A stretch of DNA of 64,000 nt. Origin: Herbaspirillum sp. 3R11 (GTDB taxonomy: Bacteria; Pseudomonadota; Gammaproteobacteria; Burkholderiales; Burkholderiaceae_D). The notes under the pieces are model-generated. The model had not been told where the DNA came from. It was given only the letters and a program-made list of their open reading frames with translations, and did not search any database. The position numbers were made by a program, and so were the translations under genes. Shown piece after piece: positions 37,862 through 47,421 of this stretch (positions within the stretch are counted from its first letter, which is position 1; the number at the start of each line of letters is the position of its first letter). The stretch lies in contig NZ_SPNJ01000001.1 of assembly GCF_004563925.1 (NCBI RefSeq), positions 186,001 through 250,000 of the forward strand, given 5' to 3'.

Positions 37862-38863
37862 TCAGGCCTGAACCGGTGCTGCACTGCGCAACGCCGACGG
37901 CGGCACACCGTAGCGATGGCGGAAGCTGCGGCTGAAATGGCTGGCATTGTTGAAGCCGACCCGGAAGCCGATATCCGACACCGACAGCTTGCTGCAGGCC
38001 TGGTTGCACAGGTCGGCGTGGGCGCGCTCCAGCCGCCGCTCCAGCAGGTAATTGCTGTAGCGATGGCCATGGCTGGCGAACAATCGATGCACCAGCCGCG
38101 GAGAAATGCCGAGCGCCTGGGACAGTTGCGTGACGCTCAGGTCCGGCTCGCACAACATGGCGTCGAGCGTGCTGATCAGGGTATCCCAGCGCATCTCTTG
38201 TCGGGCCGGAGCGGGCAGGGCCTCTGGCGCGGCGTGTTGCGACTCGGCGTAGGCGGCCGATAGCAGCGACACGAAAGCCTGCTCGGCGTGATAAATGGTG
38301 CTGGTCGATTGATCTCCGGCCAGCGCCGGCAGCACTTCGTGCGCGTAGTGCCAGAGCGTGCTGCGCAAGGGCGAATCGCGTCGCGCCAGCGTCGGCATGA
38401 AGCGTTCGAAGCGGCTGGTATGGGCGCCGTTGAAGCGGCTGAAGGAAAATCGCAGCAGCACGAAGCGACAAGCCGTCGTGTTCTGCACCGTCGACGGCAT
38501 GCGCGCCTTGCGATAGAACACGTCGCCCGTATTGAAGTCGAGATCCACACCGTTCTGCGACACACGCCCGCTGCCTTCGAGGACGATGCTGGCCAGCACG
38601 TCGTTGGATTCCAGCGCGGCGACATGCTCCCACTCATGGCGCACGGTGCAGCCGGCCGGCAAGGCAGCGATCACCATCACGCCGCCACCGACCAGGCGAC
38701 AGGCCGACAGCGTGCCGGGCAAGGCTGAATCTGTGCAATCAGTGCGAATGTCGCCGGGAGAGACCAGATCATCCAGCGCGTATTTCAGGTGATGCATCGA
38801 ATAGGCATTGACCGGATGCAGCGACGGCATGTAGGGCAGGCCGGAAATCAGGGACGTGGACAT
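37862..38863 (-). CDS. AraC family transcriptional regulator
   Basis: This 333-residue regulator has an N-terminal sensing domain (AraC-binding-like cupin, about 60-190) and a C-terminal double helix-turn-helix (about 225-325). The DNA-binding part shows LSVTQLSQALGISPRLVHRLFASHGHRYSNYLLERRLERAH and VSDIGFRVGFNNASHFSRSFRHRYGVPPSALR. AAGGAG precedes the start. It lies directly upstream (in transcription direction) of the aldolase and MFS genes, so these are the likely targets. Confidence 0.92.
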   Translation of the reverse strand: MSTSLISGLPYMPSLHPVNAYSMHHLKYALDDLVSPGDIRTDCTDSALPGTLSACRLVGGGVMVIAALPAGCTVRHEWEHVAALESNDVLASIVLEGSGRVSQNGVDLDFNTGDVFYRKARMPSTVQNTTACRFVLLRFSFSRFNGAHTSRFERFMPTLARRDSPLRSTLWHYAHEVLPALAGDQSTSTIYHAEQAFVSLLSAAYAESQHAAPEALPAPARQEMRWDTLISTLDAMLCEPDLSVTQLSQALGISPRLVHRLFASHGHRYSNYLLERRLERAHADLCNQACSKLSVSDIGFRVGFNNASHFSRSFRHRYGVPPSALRSAAPVQA

Positions 38864-39390
38864 GGAGGAATCTCCTTGGTGCTTGGGCGGATGGCGGTCT
38901 CATCATACAAGCAATTTCTGTGCTTGAAACATGCGTAAACAAGCGACGTTGCAAGCGGGTTCCAGTGCCTTCATCGTCGGCGCACACAAGCAAGAATCCA
39001 ACGTGGAAATGACGCGCACAGGCAAGCATGTTGTAGCGCGGCCCTCAGATTTTTCCTGATGTTGCCGCAATGGAAAGAAGGCTTTTCGTGGCTGGCATCA
39101 CGCTTCATTGCGGACGGTGACATGACTAAATATCAATTTCCACGCAGGAATACCCTTGTGTCGTCGGGCTTTGAGGCGAGACGCCTGGAGCTGTCTCCTT
39201 GCGGGTGTCAAAATTGAGCCTCGAAAGAGGCGGCAGGGCAGCCGCAATCCGTTGCCAATCGGGCAATCCGGGTTTGTAACCAATTCTCTTGAGCGACTTG
39301 GCGTCTCGCTTCAAAGGTGTAAGATGAAGTCCTGTCCGCGCTTTCCAAGACGCCGGGCGGCTTTGAAATCTGGTTTGAAAGGTGGTCAAT
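38864..39390. other. intergenic region, no gene seen
   Basis: This 527-bp gap separates the minus-strand AraC-type gene from the plus-strand small coiled-coil gene. It holds several short frames with no family-like sequence and no ribosome-binding site. Promoters for both flanking genes must lie here, but no strong -35/-10 pair or repeat was recognised. Confidence 0.4.
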
Positions 39391-39627
39391 ATGGACGTCG
39401 CAATTACTGCCAGTTCGCCTGGCGCCGTTTCCAGCTCTCCCGACACCGGCCCATCGGTGAACAACCTAGACGAAGCGCGTCGTGCGCAGGCGCGTCAGGA
39501 TGCGGAAAACGCGCAGCGCCGGATCGAGGAACAGCGTGCGGAAGAAACCCGTCAGGCGCAAGCGCGTCAGGCCTCGCGCAATTCCAACGGCGAAGTCATC
39601 GGTACTACCGTCAGCACGACTGCCTGA
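39391..39627 (+). CDS. small Gln/Arg/Ala-rich coiled-coil protein of unknown function
   Basis: This 78-residue protein has a Ser/Pro-rich N-terminal third, a charged heptad-like centre (about 28-60: EARRAQARQDAENAQRRIEE) and a Thr-rich C-terminus. AAAGGTGG 5 nt before ATG supports the start at 39391, and a terminator follows 22 bp after the stop, so it is a real single-gene unit. No membrane segment or signal peptide is seen. It may be a small accessory or regulatory factor; function is unknown. Confidence 0.7.
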   Translation: MDVAITASSPGAVSSSPDTGPSVNNLDEARRAQARQDAENAQRRIEEQRAEETRQAQARQASRNSNGEVIGTTVSTTA

Positions 39628-39647
39628 TTGTTTTCAGCTGCAGTAAA

Positions 39648-39669
39648 GAACCCGCCGCGGCGGGTTTTT
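39648..39669 (+). terminator. rho-independent terminator after the small coiled-coil gene
   Basis: ACCCGCC (39650-39656) and GGCGGGT (39659-39665) form a 7-bp GC-rich stem with a 2-nt loop (CG pairs included), followed by TTTTT. Confidence 0.85.
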
Positions 39670-39711
39670 GTCGTTAACGTGCAATGCGTTTGCCGTGCAC
39701 TGCATTGATTG

Positions 39712-40983
39712 CTACGGCTTGTAGCCGTCCGTCAGCGTCTTCAGAAACGCAATCACATCCTTGATCTCCGCATCGCTGAGCGCCGGCTTGTCGCCGGGCT
39801 GGCGGTCGAACGGCGCTTCCACATTCACATTCGGGAAATGCGCGGGCAACAGGTCGTCGAACTTGCGGATGCTGCCGTCGCGATTGCGTGGGTACCACTT
39901 CTCCGGATTGGTATCGCGCTGAACGTAGAACTCCATGACTTCTTGCAGCGTGTGGAACACGCCATTGTGGAAGAAGCTGCCGCGCAGCGCGACGTTGCGC
40001 AAGGTCGGCGTCTTGAACAGGCCGCAATACTCCGGGTTGTCCTTGAAGTCGGTGCGCTCCGGGCCGCACAGGCCGAAGTCGTAATAGCGCGGATCCTTGT
40101 TGGCCGCAATCTTCTTGTTGCGCGGCACGCCCACGGCGATCAGGCCGTAATCGGTGAACTGCGGGAACGCGCCGTTGGGCAGGATCTCGCTGATGTGGCA
40201 GGACGCGCAATTGCCCTTGGTCGGCTCGTTGAACAATTCCAGTCCGCGCAACTCCTGCGCGTTCAGCGACGTCTGCTTGCGCAGGTAGGCGTCGTATTTG
40301 CTGGTGTAAGGATAGAAGTCAGCCGGGCTTTCCTGGAATACTTCCAGCGCCATCAGCGCCGCCTCGAAGGCGCGCGCACCGTCATCGAAAATCATCTCGC
40401 CGAAAGTTGCGCGGAATTGTGCGGCGTAAGGAGCGCGCCTGAGCTTGGCCACCACTTCGGCGGGCGAGGCGTTGGCCATTTCGTGCGGCGACAGCAAGGG
40501 GATGCGCGCCTGGTCGTGCGCCGAATCGGCGCGGCCGTCCCAGGTGCGTCCGCCGGTCGGACCGGCGTCGATGCTGTCGTCGCCGTCGTCATCGTGGAAG
40601 TGCTCGCTGAACGGCGGCACGTTTTGCAGATAGCGCAGCGAAGGCACCGCACGCGTGCCGGCGGTTTTCATGTCCTTGCCGCCGAGCTGCACCGACAAGT
40701 TGTTGGGCGGACCGAATGCGTGGTCGGGACTGTGGCAAGTTGCGCACGATTGCTGACCGGAACCTGACAGCGACGGATCGAAAAACATGGTGCGGCCGAG
40801 TGCGGTCATTTCTTCCACGCTGGGACGGCGGCCCGGCTGCGGCGCATAGGCTGCGCCGGTGTAGGCGGGAGCAGTGGCAGTAGCAGTGCCGCCGGAAGCC
40901 GCAACGGCGGGGGACTGGCTGTCGAATCGCAGCGCAACAAAGGCGAGTGCCGCCAGCGCGGCGAGGATGGGGGTGGCTTTCAT
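39712..40983 (-). CDS. dihaem cytochrome c peroxidase (MauG/CcpA family)
   Basis: This 423-residue secreted protein carries two haem-c sites, CATCH (C80, C83, H84) and CASCH (C259, C262, H263), as in bacterial dihaem peroxidases. It has an N-terminal signal peptide or anchor (MKATPILAALAALAFVALRF). The region RYLQNVPPFSEHFHDDDGDDSIDAG and WDGRAD (about 115-152) is family typical. The protein would reduce H2O2 with electrons from a small cytochrome or azurin in the periplasm. It is divergent from the phosphoesterase gene, 152 bp away. Confidence 0.92.
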   Translation of the reverse strand: MKATPILAALAALAFVALRFDSQSPAVAASGGTATATAPAYTGAAYAPQPGRRPSVEEMTALGRTMFFDPSLSGSGQQSCATCHSPDHAFGPPNNLSVQLGGKDMKTAGTRAVPSLRYLQNVPPFSEHFHDDDGDDSIDAGPTGGRTWDGRADSAHDQARIPLLSPHEMANASPAEVVAKLRRAPYAAQFRATFGEMIFDDGARAFEAALMALEVFQESPADFYPYTSKYDAYLRKQTSLNAQELRGLELFNEPTKGNCASCHISEILPNGAFPQFTDYGLIAVGVPRNKKIAANKDPRYYDFGLCGPERTDFKDNPEYCGLFKTPTLRNVALRGSFFHNGVFHTLQEVMEFYVQRDTNPEKWYPRNRDGSIRKFDDLLPAHFPNVNVEAPFDRQPGDKPALSDAEIKDVIAFLKTLTDGYKP

Positions 40984-41135
40984 GCGCGCAGGATAGCAAA
41001 ACTCTGTGACTTGTCGATGAAGAAGCGGACGCTGCGCTGCAATGTCATTCTGTAGTTATATTTTTCGGCTAGCATCGTGCTCCTGTCGGTTGTATCCTGC
41101 CTCATCCTTCCCGAGTCAATAAAAAGAGAATATCC

Positions 41136-42764
41136 ATGCGAGCAAAAATTAGCCAGTCTTTCAGCCAGCCAATGCGTTTGTCGCTTTTAGCCGTTGCCAT
41201 TGCAGCAGGACTCTCGGCATGCGGCGGCAACGCCAACATCGCCGGTGACGACGCCGCCGTGCGCAGTATCGACACTGTGGTCGTGATCTACGCCGAGAAC
41301 CGCGGCTTCGATACGCTGTACGGTCTGTTCCCGGGCGCCAATGGCGTCCCCGGCGTGAACCCATCGTCGAAAGGCGCGTATCTGCCGCAAGTCGATGTCG
41401 ACGGCGCCGTGCTGCCGGTGCTGCCGCCGACCTGGGGCGGCATGACCGCCGCAGGTCAGAGCAAGGTGATCACGCAGGCGCAGTCGGCCGGCATGCCGAA
41501 CAAGCCATTCCAGATCGACGGCAAGGATGGCGTGGCGCTGGAAGCCAGCGTCGTCACGCGCGACCTGGTGCATCGTTTCTACAATAACCAGATGCAGATC
41601 AACGGCGGCCGGAATGACCGATTCGCCACGTATTCCGACGCCGGCGGTTTGTCGATGGGCTACTACGACGGTAGCAACATGGCGATGTGGCAGCTGGCGA
41701 AAGAGTACACGCTGGCCGACAACTTCTTCATGGGTTCCTTCGGCGGCTCGTTCCAGAATCATCAATACCTGATCTGCGCCTGCACCCCGCAATATCCGAA
41801 TGCCGACAAGTCGCCTGCCAAGGGCGGCATCTCCAAGGTCGAGTTCGACGCGCAAGGCAATTTCGTGCGCCTCACGCCCGCAGCCAGCACGCCTAAATCG
41901 GTACTCGGCGGCGCACCCAAATACGCCAACGACGGCACGCTGACACCGCCTGACGACAAGGGCATGTACTACGCCATCAACACCATGCAGCCGGCGTATC
42001 AGCCGAGCAATGTCGCCGCACCCGCAAGCGACGCCGCCAAGCTCTATGCCGATCCGAACAGCGCCTCGACGCTGCCGCCGCAAACGCAAAAGAACATCGG
42101 CGACCTGCTGAGCGGCAAGGGCGTCAGCTGGGCCTGGTATGCCGGCGCCTGGAACTCCACGCTGAAGGTGGCGCAGAGCGACCGCAAGTTCCCGTCGCCG
42201 ACGCCGAACTTCCAGTTCCATCACCAGCCGTTCAATTATTTCGCCAACATGGATCCGGTGAAGAACGCCGCTTACCGTGCTGAACATCTGAAGGACTTCG
42301 ACGCCAGCTTCCTGCAGGATGCGGCGGCCGGCAAGCTGCCGGCCGTGTCGTTCTACAAGCCGCAGGGCAACCTGAACCAGCACGCCGGTTATGCCGACGT
42401 CGCGTCGGGCGATGCGCACATTGCCGATGTGGTCAACAAGCTGCGCCAGAGCCCGCAATGGAAGCACATGCTGATTGTCGTCACCTATGACGAAAACGGT
42501 GGTTTCTGGGATCACGCCGCGCCGCCGAAGGCCGACAAGTGGGGCCCGGGCACACGCATACCGGCGATCATCGTGTCGCCGTATGCGAAGAAGGGCTATG
42601 TCGACAACAGCCTGTACGACACCAGCTCGGTGCTGCGCTTCATCACGCGGCGCTGGTCGCTGCCGGTACTCGACGGCATCGCGCTGCGCGACAAGGCGAT
42701 CCAGGCCAACGGCGGTACGCCGATCGGCGACCTGAGCAACGCACTGGCGTCGCAAGCGAACTAA
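41136..42764 (+). CDS. phosphoesterase lipoprotein, acid phosphatase AcpA/phospholipase C type
   Basis: This 542-residue member of the phospholipase C/AcpA phosphoesterase family has a lipoprotein signal with lipobox LSAC (C29). The beginning of the catalytic domain, IDTVVVIYAENRGFDTLYG, the metal-site stretch FMGSFGGSFQNHQYLICACTP and the C-terminal IVVTYDENGGFWDHAAPP are family blocks. It probably hydrolyses phosphate esters or phospholipids at the cell surface. A terminator follows. Confidence 0.9.
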   Translation: MRAKISQSFSQPMRLSLLAVAIAAGLSACGGNANIAGDDAAVRSIDTVVVIYAENRGFDTLYGLFPGANGVPGVNPSSKGAYLPQVDVDGAVLPVLPPTWGGMTAAGQSKVITQAQSAGMPNKPFQIDGKDGVALEASVVTRDLVHRFYNNQMQINGGRNDRFATYSDAGGLSMGYYDGSNMAMWQLAKEYTLADNFFMGSFGGSFQNHQYLICACTPQYPNADKSPAKGGISKVEFDAQGNFVRLTPAASTPKSVLGGAPKYANDGTLTPPDDKGMYYAINTMQPAYQPSNVAAPASDAAKLYADPNSASTLPPQTQKNIGDLLSGKGVSWAWYAGAWNSTLKVAQSDRKFPSPTPNFQFHHQPFNYFANMDPVKNAAYRAEHLKDFDASFLQDAAAGKLPAVSFYKPQGNLNQHAGYADVASGDAHIADVVNKLRQSPQWKHMLIVVTYDENGGFWDHAAPPKADKWGPGTRIPAIIVSPYAKKGYVDNSLYDTSSVLRFITRRWSLPVLDGIALRDKAIQANGGTPIGDLSNALASQAN

Positions 42765-42784
42765 GTCTTTCGCCCGGCTACAAA

Positions 42785-42826
42785 AGAAAACGGCGTCATC
42801 GCAATCTGCGTGACGCCGTTTTTTTC
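42785..42826. terminator. bidirectional rho-independent terminator
   Basis: AACGGCGTCA (42789-42798) pairs with TGACGCCGTT (42811-42820) over a 12-nt loop. An A run precedes it and TTTTTTT follows. It separates the convergent phosphoesterase and antiporter genes. Confidence 0.9.
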
Positions 42827-42836
42827 ATGTCATCGT

Positions 42837-44510
42837 TCAATGCGCTGCGTTGAGCGAACCCATCAGCCAGGTTTCCGCCAGATCGATCTGATTGATCAGC
42901 GCGATGAAGGTCTCGTCGTTGATCTGCTGCTCGGCACGCAGGTGATGGACTTCGCGGCGTTCGGCGCGGATCGCTTCGAGTCGCAGTTCACGTTCGAAGT
43001 GCTTGACGCGATTGGCGGTGCGGTGGGTTTCTTCGGTGCCGCTTTCGGCGTCCATGCGCATGCGGTATGTCGCCAGCAGGCGGCCGCTGACTTCGGTTAA
43101 CAGGGCAAGTTCTTCCTGGTCCATGTCGGCGCCCAGGCGCTCCTGCGCTTCCTCGATGCAGCGTACGGCCGCTTCCGAAACGCGCAGGCGCGCCATGGTT
43201 TCTTCCGTGCGGCGGCGTTCGTTGTCGGCATCCAGCTTCAGACCCCTGAGCAACCAAGGCAGTAAAAAGCTGCCGGCCAGCAGGGAGCACACGATCACCC
43301 CGGTGGCCAGGAATATCAGCAGGTCGCGCGCCGGGAAGGCATGGCCGTTGGGCATCAGCAGCGGAATCGACATCACGCCCGCAAGCGTGATCGCACCGCG
43401 CACGCCGGCCAGCGACGTGATGCTGATCAGGCGCACGTCGAAATAGCGTTGTCTGGCACGCTGGCCGCGCACCGCGTTGGAGAAGCGGCGCAGGCGCAGG
43501 TTGAACCAGACCCAGAAGAAGCGCAGCGTGATCAGCGCCACTGTGATCGCGATGATGTAGGCGAACAGATGCCACACCGGCACGTTGCCGGCGACCTGGG
43601 CGTCGAGATGCGCGAGGCTGACGATGGCCGGCAATTGCAGGCCCAGCAGGATGAAGGACATGCCGTTGAAGACGAACTCCAGCATCGTCAGCATGCTCTG
43701 GCTCTGCATGCGCGTGGCGGCCGATTCGGCACCGGCGGTGTCGATGTAAGGCATCAGCATGCCGGCGGCGACCGCCGACAGGATGCCGGACAGGCCGAAG
43801 TGTTCGGCGAAGATGTAGGCCGAAAACGGAATCAGCAACAGCAGCACGACCTGGATGCCGGGCTCGTCGCCGCTCCATTCAATGATCTTGCGGCGGATCA
43901 GGCCGAAGCCCCAGGCCACGATCAGTCCGACCGCGATGCCGCCGATGGCGATCAGCGTGAAGCTGATGCCGGCGTCGAGCAACGAGAAGGTGCCCGACAG
44001 CACCGCGATGATGGCGAATTTGAACGCCACCAGGCCGGAGGCGTCGTTCATCAGCGCCTCGCCTTCGAGCACGTGCTGCATGGTGGACGGCAGCCGGCGC
44101 TTGCCGATGATGGACGATACCGCGACGGCATCGGTCGGCGACAGCACCGCCGCCAGCGCAAATGCGGACGGCAGCGCGATGGCCGGGATCATCCAGTGGA
44201 TGAAGTAGCCGACTCCGACTACGGTGAACAGCACCAGGCCGAGCGCCAGCGCCAGGATCGGTTGCGCCAGCCGGAAGAACTCGCGCTTGGGCATGCGCCA
44301 GCCGTCGGTAAACAGCAGCGGCGGGATGAACAACAGCAGGAACAACTCAGGGTCAAAGCTGATGCGCAGGCCGAACAGCGGCAGCGCCAGCACGGCGCCG
44401 AGGCCGATCTGGAACAGCGGCAGCGGGATTTTGAACGGGACCAGGCGCGCTGCTACGCCGGAGACGGCGACGGCCAGCAGCAGGATCAGAACGGTGAAAA
44501 CAATTTCCAT
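42837..44510 (-). CDS. CPA1-type Na+/H+ antiporter
   Basis: This 557-residue membrane antiporter has about twelve N-terminal membrane segments (1-410) and a cytoplasmic C-terminal regulatory region with long helices (410-557). The ion-exchange segment AAVLSPTDAVAVSSI carries the conserved Asp, and FGLSGILSAVAAG and ITLAGVRGAITLAGVMSIPL are CPA1 blocks. It probably serves pH or sodium homeostasis. It is divergent from the aldo/keto reductase gene. Confidence 0.92.
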   Translation of the reverse strand: MEIVFTVLILLLAVAVSGVAARLVPFKIPLPLFQIGLGAVLALPLFGLRISFDPELFLLLFIPPLLFTDGWRMPKREFFRLAQPILALALGLVLFTVVGVGYFIHWMIPAIALPSAFALAAVLSPTDAVAVSSIIGKRRLPSTMQHVLEGEALMNDASGLVAFKFAIIAVLSGTFSLLDAGISFTLIAIGGIAVGLIVAWGFGLIRRKIIEWSGDEPGIQVVLLLLIPFSAYIFAEHFGLSGILSAVAAGMLMPYIDTAGAESAATRMQSQSMLTMLEFVFNGMSFILLGLQLPAIVSLAHLDAQVAGNVPVWHLFAYIIAITVALITLRFFWVWFNLRLRRFSNAVRGQRARQRYFDVRLISITSLAGVRGAITLAGVMSIPLLMPNGHAFPARDLLIFLATGVIVCSLLAGSFLLPWLLRGLKLDADNERRRTEETMARLRVSEAAVRCIEEAQERLGADMDQEELALLTEVSGRLLATYRMRMDAESGTEETHRTANRVKHFERELRLEAIRAERREVHHLRAEQQINDETFIALINQIDLAETWLMGSLNAAH

Positions 44511-44665
44511 CGGAGAGAGAACAGAAGAATCGTACGGGATTGAAGCGGAGATCGCGACTGAAAATCAGGACCTGACAAGTTGTAAGTATAGAGCCTGGGC
44601 GGCCTCCGGCAGCAAAAACGGATCAGGCATAGAATCATTGTTCCCCGGTGACATGGAGTACATGA

Positions 44666-45637
44666 ATGAGCAAGAACGGCAATCAACTGCAACATCGCAA
44701 ACTCGGCAACTCCGCCATTGAAGTCGCGCCGTTGGCATTTGGCGGCAATGTGTTCGGCTGGACGGCCGACGAAGCAACATCGTTTTCCCTGCTCGACAAA
44801 TTCGTCGATGCCGGCCTCAACCTGGTCGACACCGCCGACGTCTATTCGCGCTGGGCCAACGGCAACAAGGGCGGCGAATCCGAAACCATCATCGGCAAGT
44901 GGATCAAGCAAAGCGGCAAGCGCGACAAGCTGGTCATCGCCACCAAGGTCGGCATGGACATGGGGGACGGCAAGATCGGCCTGTCGCCGGCCTACATCAG
45001 GCGTGCGGTGGAAGACTCGCTGACGCGTTTGCAAACCGACTACATCGATCTCTACCAGTCGCACACCGACGACAAGAACACGCCGCAGGAAGAAACCCTG
45101 CACACCTACGGCGAGCTGGTTCAGCAAGGCAAGGTGCGGTTGATCGGCGCGTCCAACTTCGGCGTCGACCGGCTGAAAGAAGCCCGCACGCTCAGCCGCG
45201 AACACGGCTACCCGCTGTACCAGACGCTGCAACCGGAATACAACCTGTATTCGCGCGCCGACTTCGAAAACAATCTTGAGCAGTACTGCCTCAAGGAAAA
45301 AATCGGCGTCATCAATTATTACTCGCTCGCCAGCGGTTTCCTCAGCGGCAAATACCGCTCCGAAAAAGATCTCGGCAAGAGCACGCGCGGCGGCAAGACG
45401 CAAAGCTATCTGAATCCGCGCGGCCTGCGCATCCTTGATGCGCTCGACGCCGTTGCCGCACGCTACGACAGCACGCCTGCCGCCGTGGCTTTGGCGTGGC
45501 TGATTGCACGTCCGAGCATCTCCGCGCCGATCGCCAGCGCCACCACGCTGGACCAAATGGATGCGCTGATAGCAGCAACGCGCCTGTCGCTGGATGCCGC
45601 TGCCATCGCGCAGCTGGACCAGGCTAGCGCTCTTTAA
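44666..45637 (+). CDS. aldo/keto reductase
   Basis: This 323-residue reductase has the tetrad Asp in LVDTADVYSRW, Tyr, Lys in IATKVGMDMG and His in QSHTDD. The NADPH site shows NYYSLASGFLSGKY and ASATTLDQM. It resembles the YajO/Tas-like group, as does the other family member in this window, but the two are not close copies. TGGAGTAC precedes the ATG. It is a single gene whose substrate is unknown. Confidence 0.92.
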   Translation: MSKNGNQLQHRKLGNSAIEVAPLAFGGNVFGWTADEATSFSLLDKFVDAGLNLVDTADVYSRWANGNKGGESETIIGKWIKQSGKRDKLVIATKVGMDMGDGKIGLSPAYIRRAVEDSLTRLQTDYIDLYQSHTDDKNTPQEETLHTYGELVQQGKVRLIGASNFGVDRLKEARTLSREHGYPLYQTLQPEYNLYSRADFENNLEQYCLKEKIGVINYYSLASGFLSGKYRSEKDLGKSTRGGKTQSYLNPRGLRILDALDAVAARYDSTPAAVALAWLIARPSISAPIASATTLDQMDALIAATRLSLDAAAIAQLDQASAL

Positions 45638-45651
45638 GCTAAACCTTTAAG

Positions 45652-47121
45652 CTAAATCTTGTCGTCGACAGCCGTCATGGCCGGTGTGGCCATGCCGGTG
45701 TCGGGCGCCAGTCCGCGTGGCTGCGCCGACAGCATGTGGGCTGTGCGCCAGCCGCCGTAGCGGTAATACGCGACCGCCAGCACGATCAGCACCACGCTGC
45801 CGAGCGGGAAGCTCCACCAGATCGCCTCCGCGCCGTAAGTCGGGATCAACCATTTCGCAAACGGCAGGCGCACCAGCCAGATCGCGATGAACAGCATCAC
45901 CAGCGGCGCCATCACCGCGCCGGTCGAGCGCACCACGCCGAACAGCACCATCGTCACGCCGAACAGCACGAAGGACCACGCCACGATATTGTTGATGTGG
46001 CGCGCCACACCCATGGCTTCGCCCTCATGCGGCAGGAACAGGCCCAGCGCCGCATGATCGAACAGATACAGCAAGGCCACCAGCGCGCCGGTCAGCAGAA
46101 AGTTGTAGCCGACGCCGATGGTGGCGATGCGCGTGACGCGATCCCAGCGACCGGCGCCGATATTCTGTGCGGCCATTGACGACACGCTCGCGCCCAGCGC
46201 CAGCGCCGGCATCTGCACATAGGTCCACAACTGCGAGGTCACGCCGTAACCGGCCGTCACCTGCGAGCCGTAGCCGTTGACGAGGCTGATCATCACCAGT
46301 GCGGACGATGAAATCACCAGCATCTGCAAGCCCATCGGCAGGCCCTTGGTCACCAGCGCGCGCAGGATCGCCAGGTCGGGTTTCAGGTAATTCAGCTCAT
46401 TGCTGTGCAACGCCAGGAAGTGCTTGCGGCGATAGAGGAAGGCGATCATCAGCAGCAGGCTGCCCGACTGCGCGATCAGCGTCGCCAGCGCCGAGCCGGC
46501 AATCCCCATCGGCGGGATCGGGCCAAGGCCGAAGATCAGCAGCGGATTGAGCGCGATATCCAGTCCCACCGACAACAGCATGAAATAGAACGGCGTGCGC
46601 GAGTCGCCCGCGCCGCGCAGCGTCATCATCATGAAGTTATAGAAATACATCATCGGCAGCGCGATGAAGATGATGCGCAGATACGCAATCGCATAGGGTG
46701 CGGCGTCGGCCGGCGTCTGCATCAGCGCGAGGATGTGCGGCGTGAAGATGTAGCCGGCGATCGCCACCAGGATCGACAGCGTCGCAAAGAAGCTTGCACC
46801 GGTGCCGACCACGCGCTTGGCGCGGTCGATGTCGCGCGCGCCGATCGCCTGCCCGACCAGGATGGTGGTCGCCATGCTGATGCCGAACACCACACCGAGC
46901 AGGAAGAACAGGACGATGTTGGCGTTCGAGGTCGCGGTCAGCGCCGCCTCGCCGAGATAGTGGCCGACCCAGATTGCATTGACCGAGGCGTTCAGCGATT
47001 GCAGGACGTTGCTGCCGAGTACCGGCAAGGCGAACATCAGCAGCGTGGTGGCGATGGGTCCGTTGACCAGGTCGGGGCGGGAGGATGTCGAAGAAGAACG
47101 CGGGGCAGGTTGGGCGGACAT
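45652..47121 (-). CDS. MATE family efflux transporter
   Basis: This 489-residue protein has twelve membrane segments arranged in two similar halves, with VLGSNVLQSLNASVNAIWVGHYLGEAAL in helix 1-2 and the matching ITALVTKGLPMGLQML region at the start of half two. MATE proteins export drugs or metabolites against Na+ or H+. It converges on the aldo/keto reductase gene with only 14 bp between them. Confidence 0.92.
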   Translation of the reverse strand: MSAQPAPRSSSTSSRPDLVNGPIATTLLMFALPVLGSNVLQSLNASVNAIWVGHYLGEAALTATSNANIVLFFLLGVVFGISMATTILVGQAIGARDIDRAKRVVGTGASFFATLSILVAIAGYIFTPHILALMQTPADAAPYAIAYLRIIFIALPMMYFYNFMMMTLRGAGDSRTPFYFMLLSVGLDIALNPLLIFGLGPIPPMGIAGSALATLIAQSGSLLLMIAFLYRRKHFLALHSNELNYLKPDLAILRALVTKGLPMGLQMLVISSSALVMISLVNGYGSQVTAGYGVTSQLWTYVQMPALALGASVSSMAAQNIGAGRWDRVTRIATIGVGYNFLLTGALVALLYLFDHAALGLFLPHEGEAMGVARHINNIVAWSFVLFGVTMVLFGVVRSTGAVMAPLVMLFIAIWLVRLPFAKWLIPTYGAEAIWWSFPLGSVVLIVLAVAYYRYGGWRTAHMLSAQPRGLAPDTGMATPAMTAVDDKI

Positions 47122-47421
47122 GGGGTGGCAGATGGCTGGTGAAACAAAGGTCTCATGCTAGCGCAGTTCGCACTTCGCATTTGTATCGGCATGTAAGTGG
47201 AGGGAAGGGGAGCAAAGCGCCTCGGCATGCAGGCTTGCCTTCTCGTCAACATTCCTCGTCGAGCACACATGAAAAAGGTTTGACCATTGCGGAAAGTCCT
47301 CGCTTGACAGGCCCCGGACCCGCACCTATTCTCTGCATACCCAAAGGTCTTACCACATGCCCGCACCGCCATGCGCATCCTTCGGCGACCAGAACATATA
47401 ACAGGCACCCAAGCAGACTCC
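47122..47421. other. divergent intergenic region of MATE and GntR-type genes
   Basis: The 300-bp gap between the divergent genes contains no gene. Close to the regulator start lies a FadR-type operator candidate (47346-47354). The rest shows only weak promoter-like features. Confidence 0.45.
47346..47354. promoter_or_regulatory. candidate FadR-type operator of the 47422 regulator
   Basis: GGTCTTACC fits the FadR-subfamily pattern GTM-N-KAC and lies about 68 bp upstream of the regulator start. It could mediate autoregulation, but a 9-bp match is weak evidence on its own. Confidence 0.35.
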
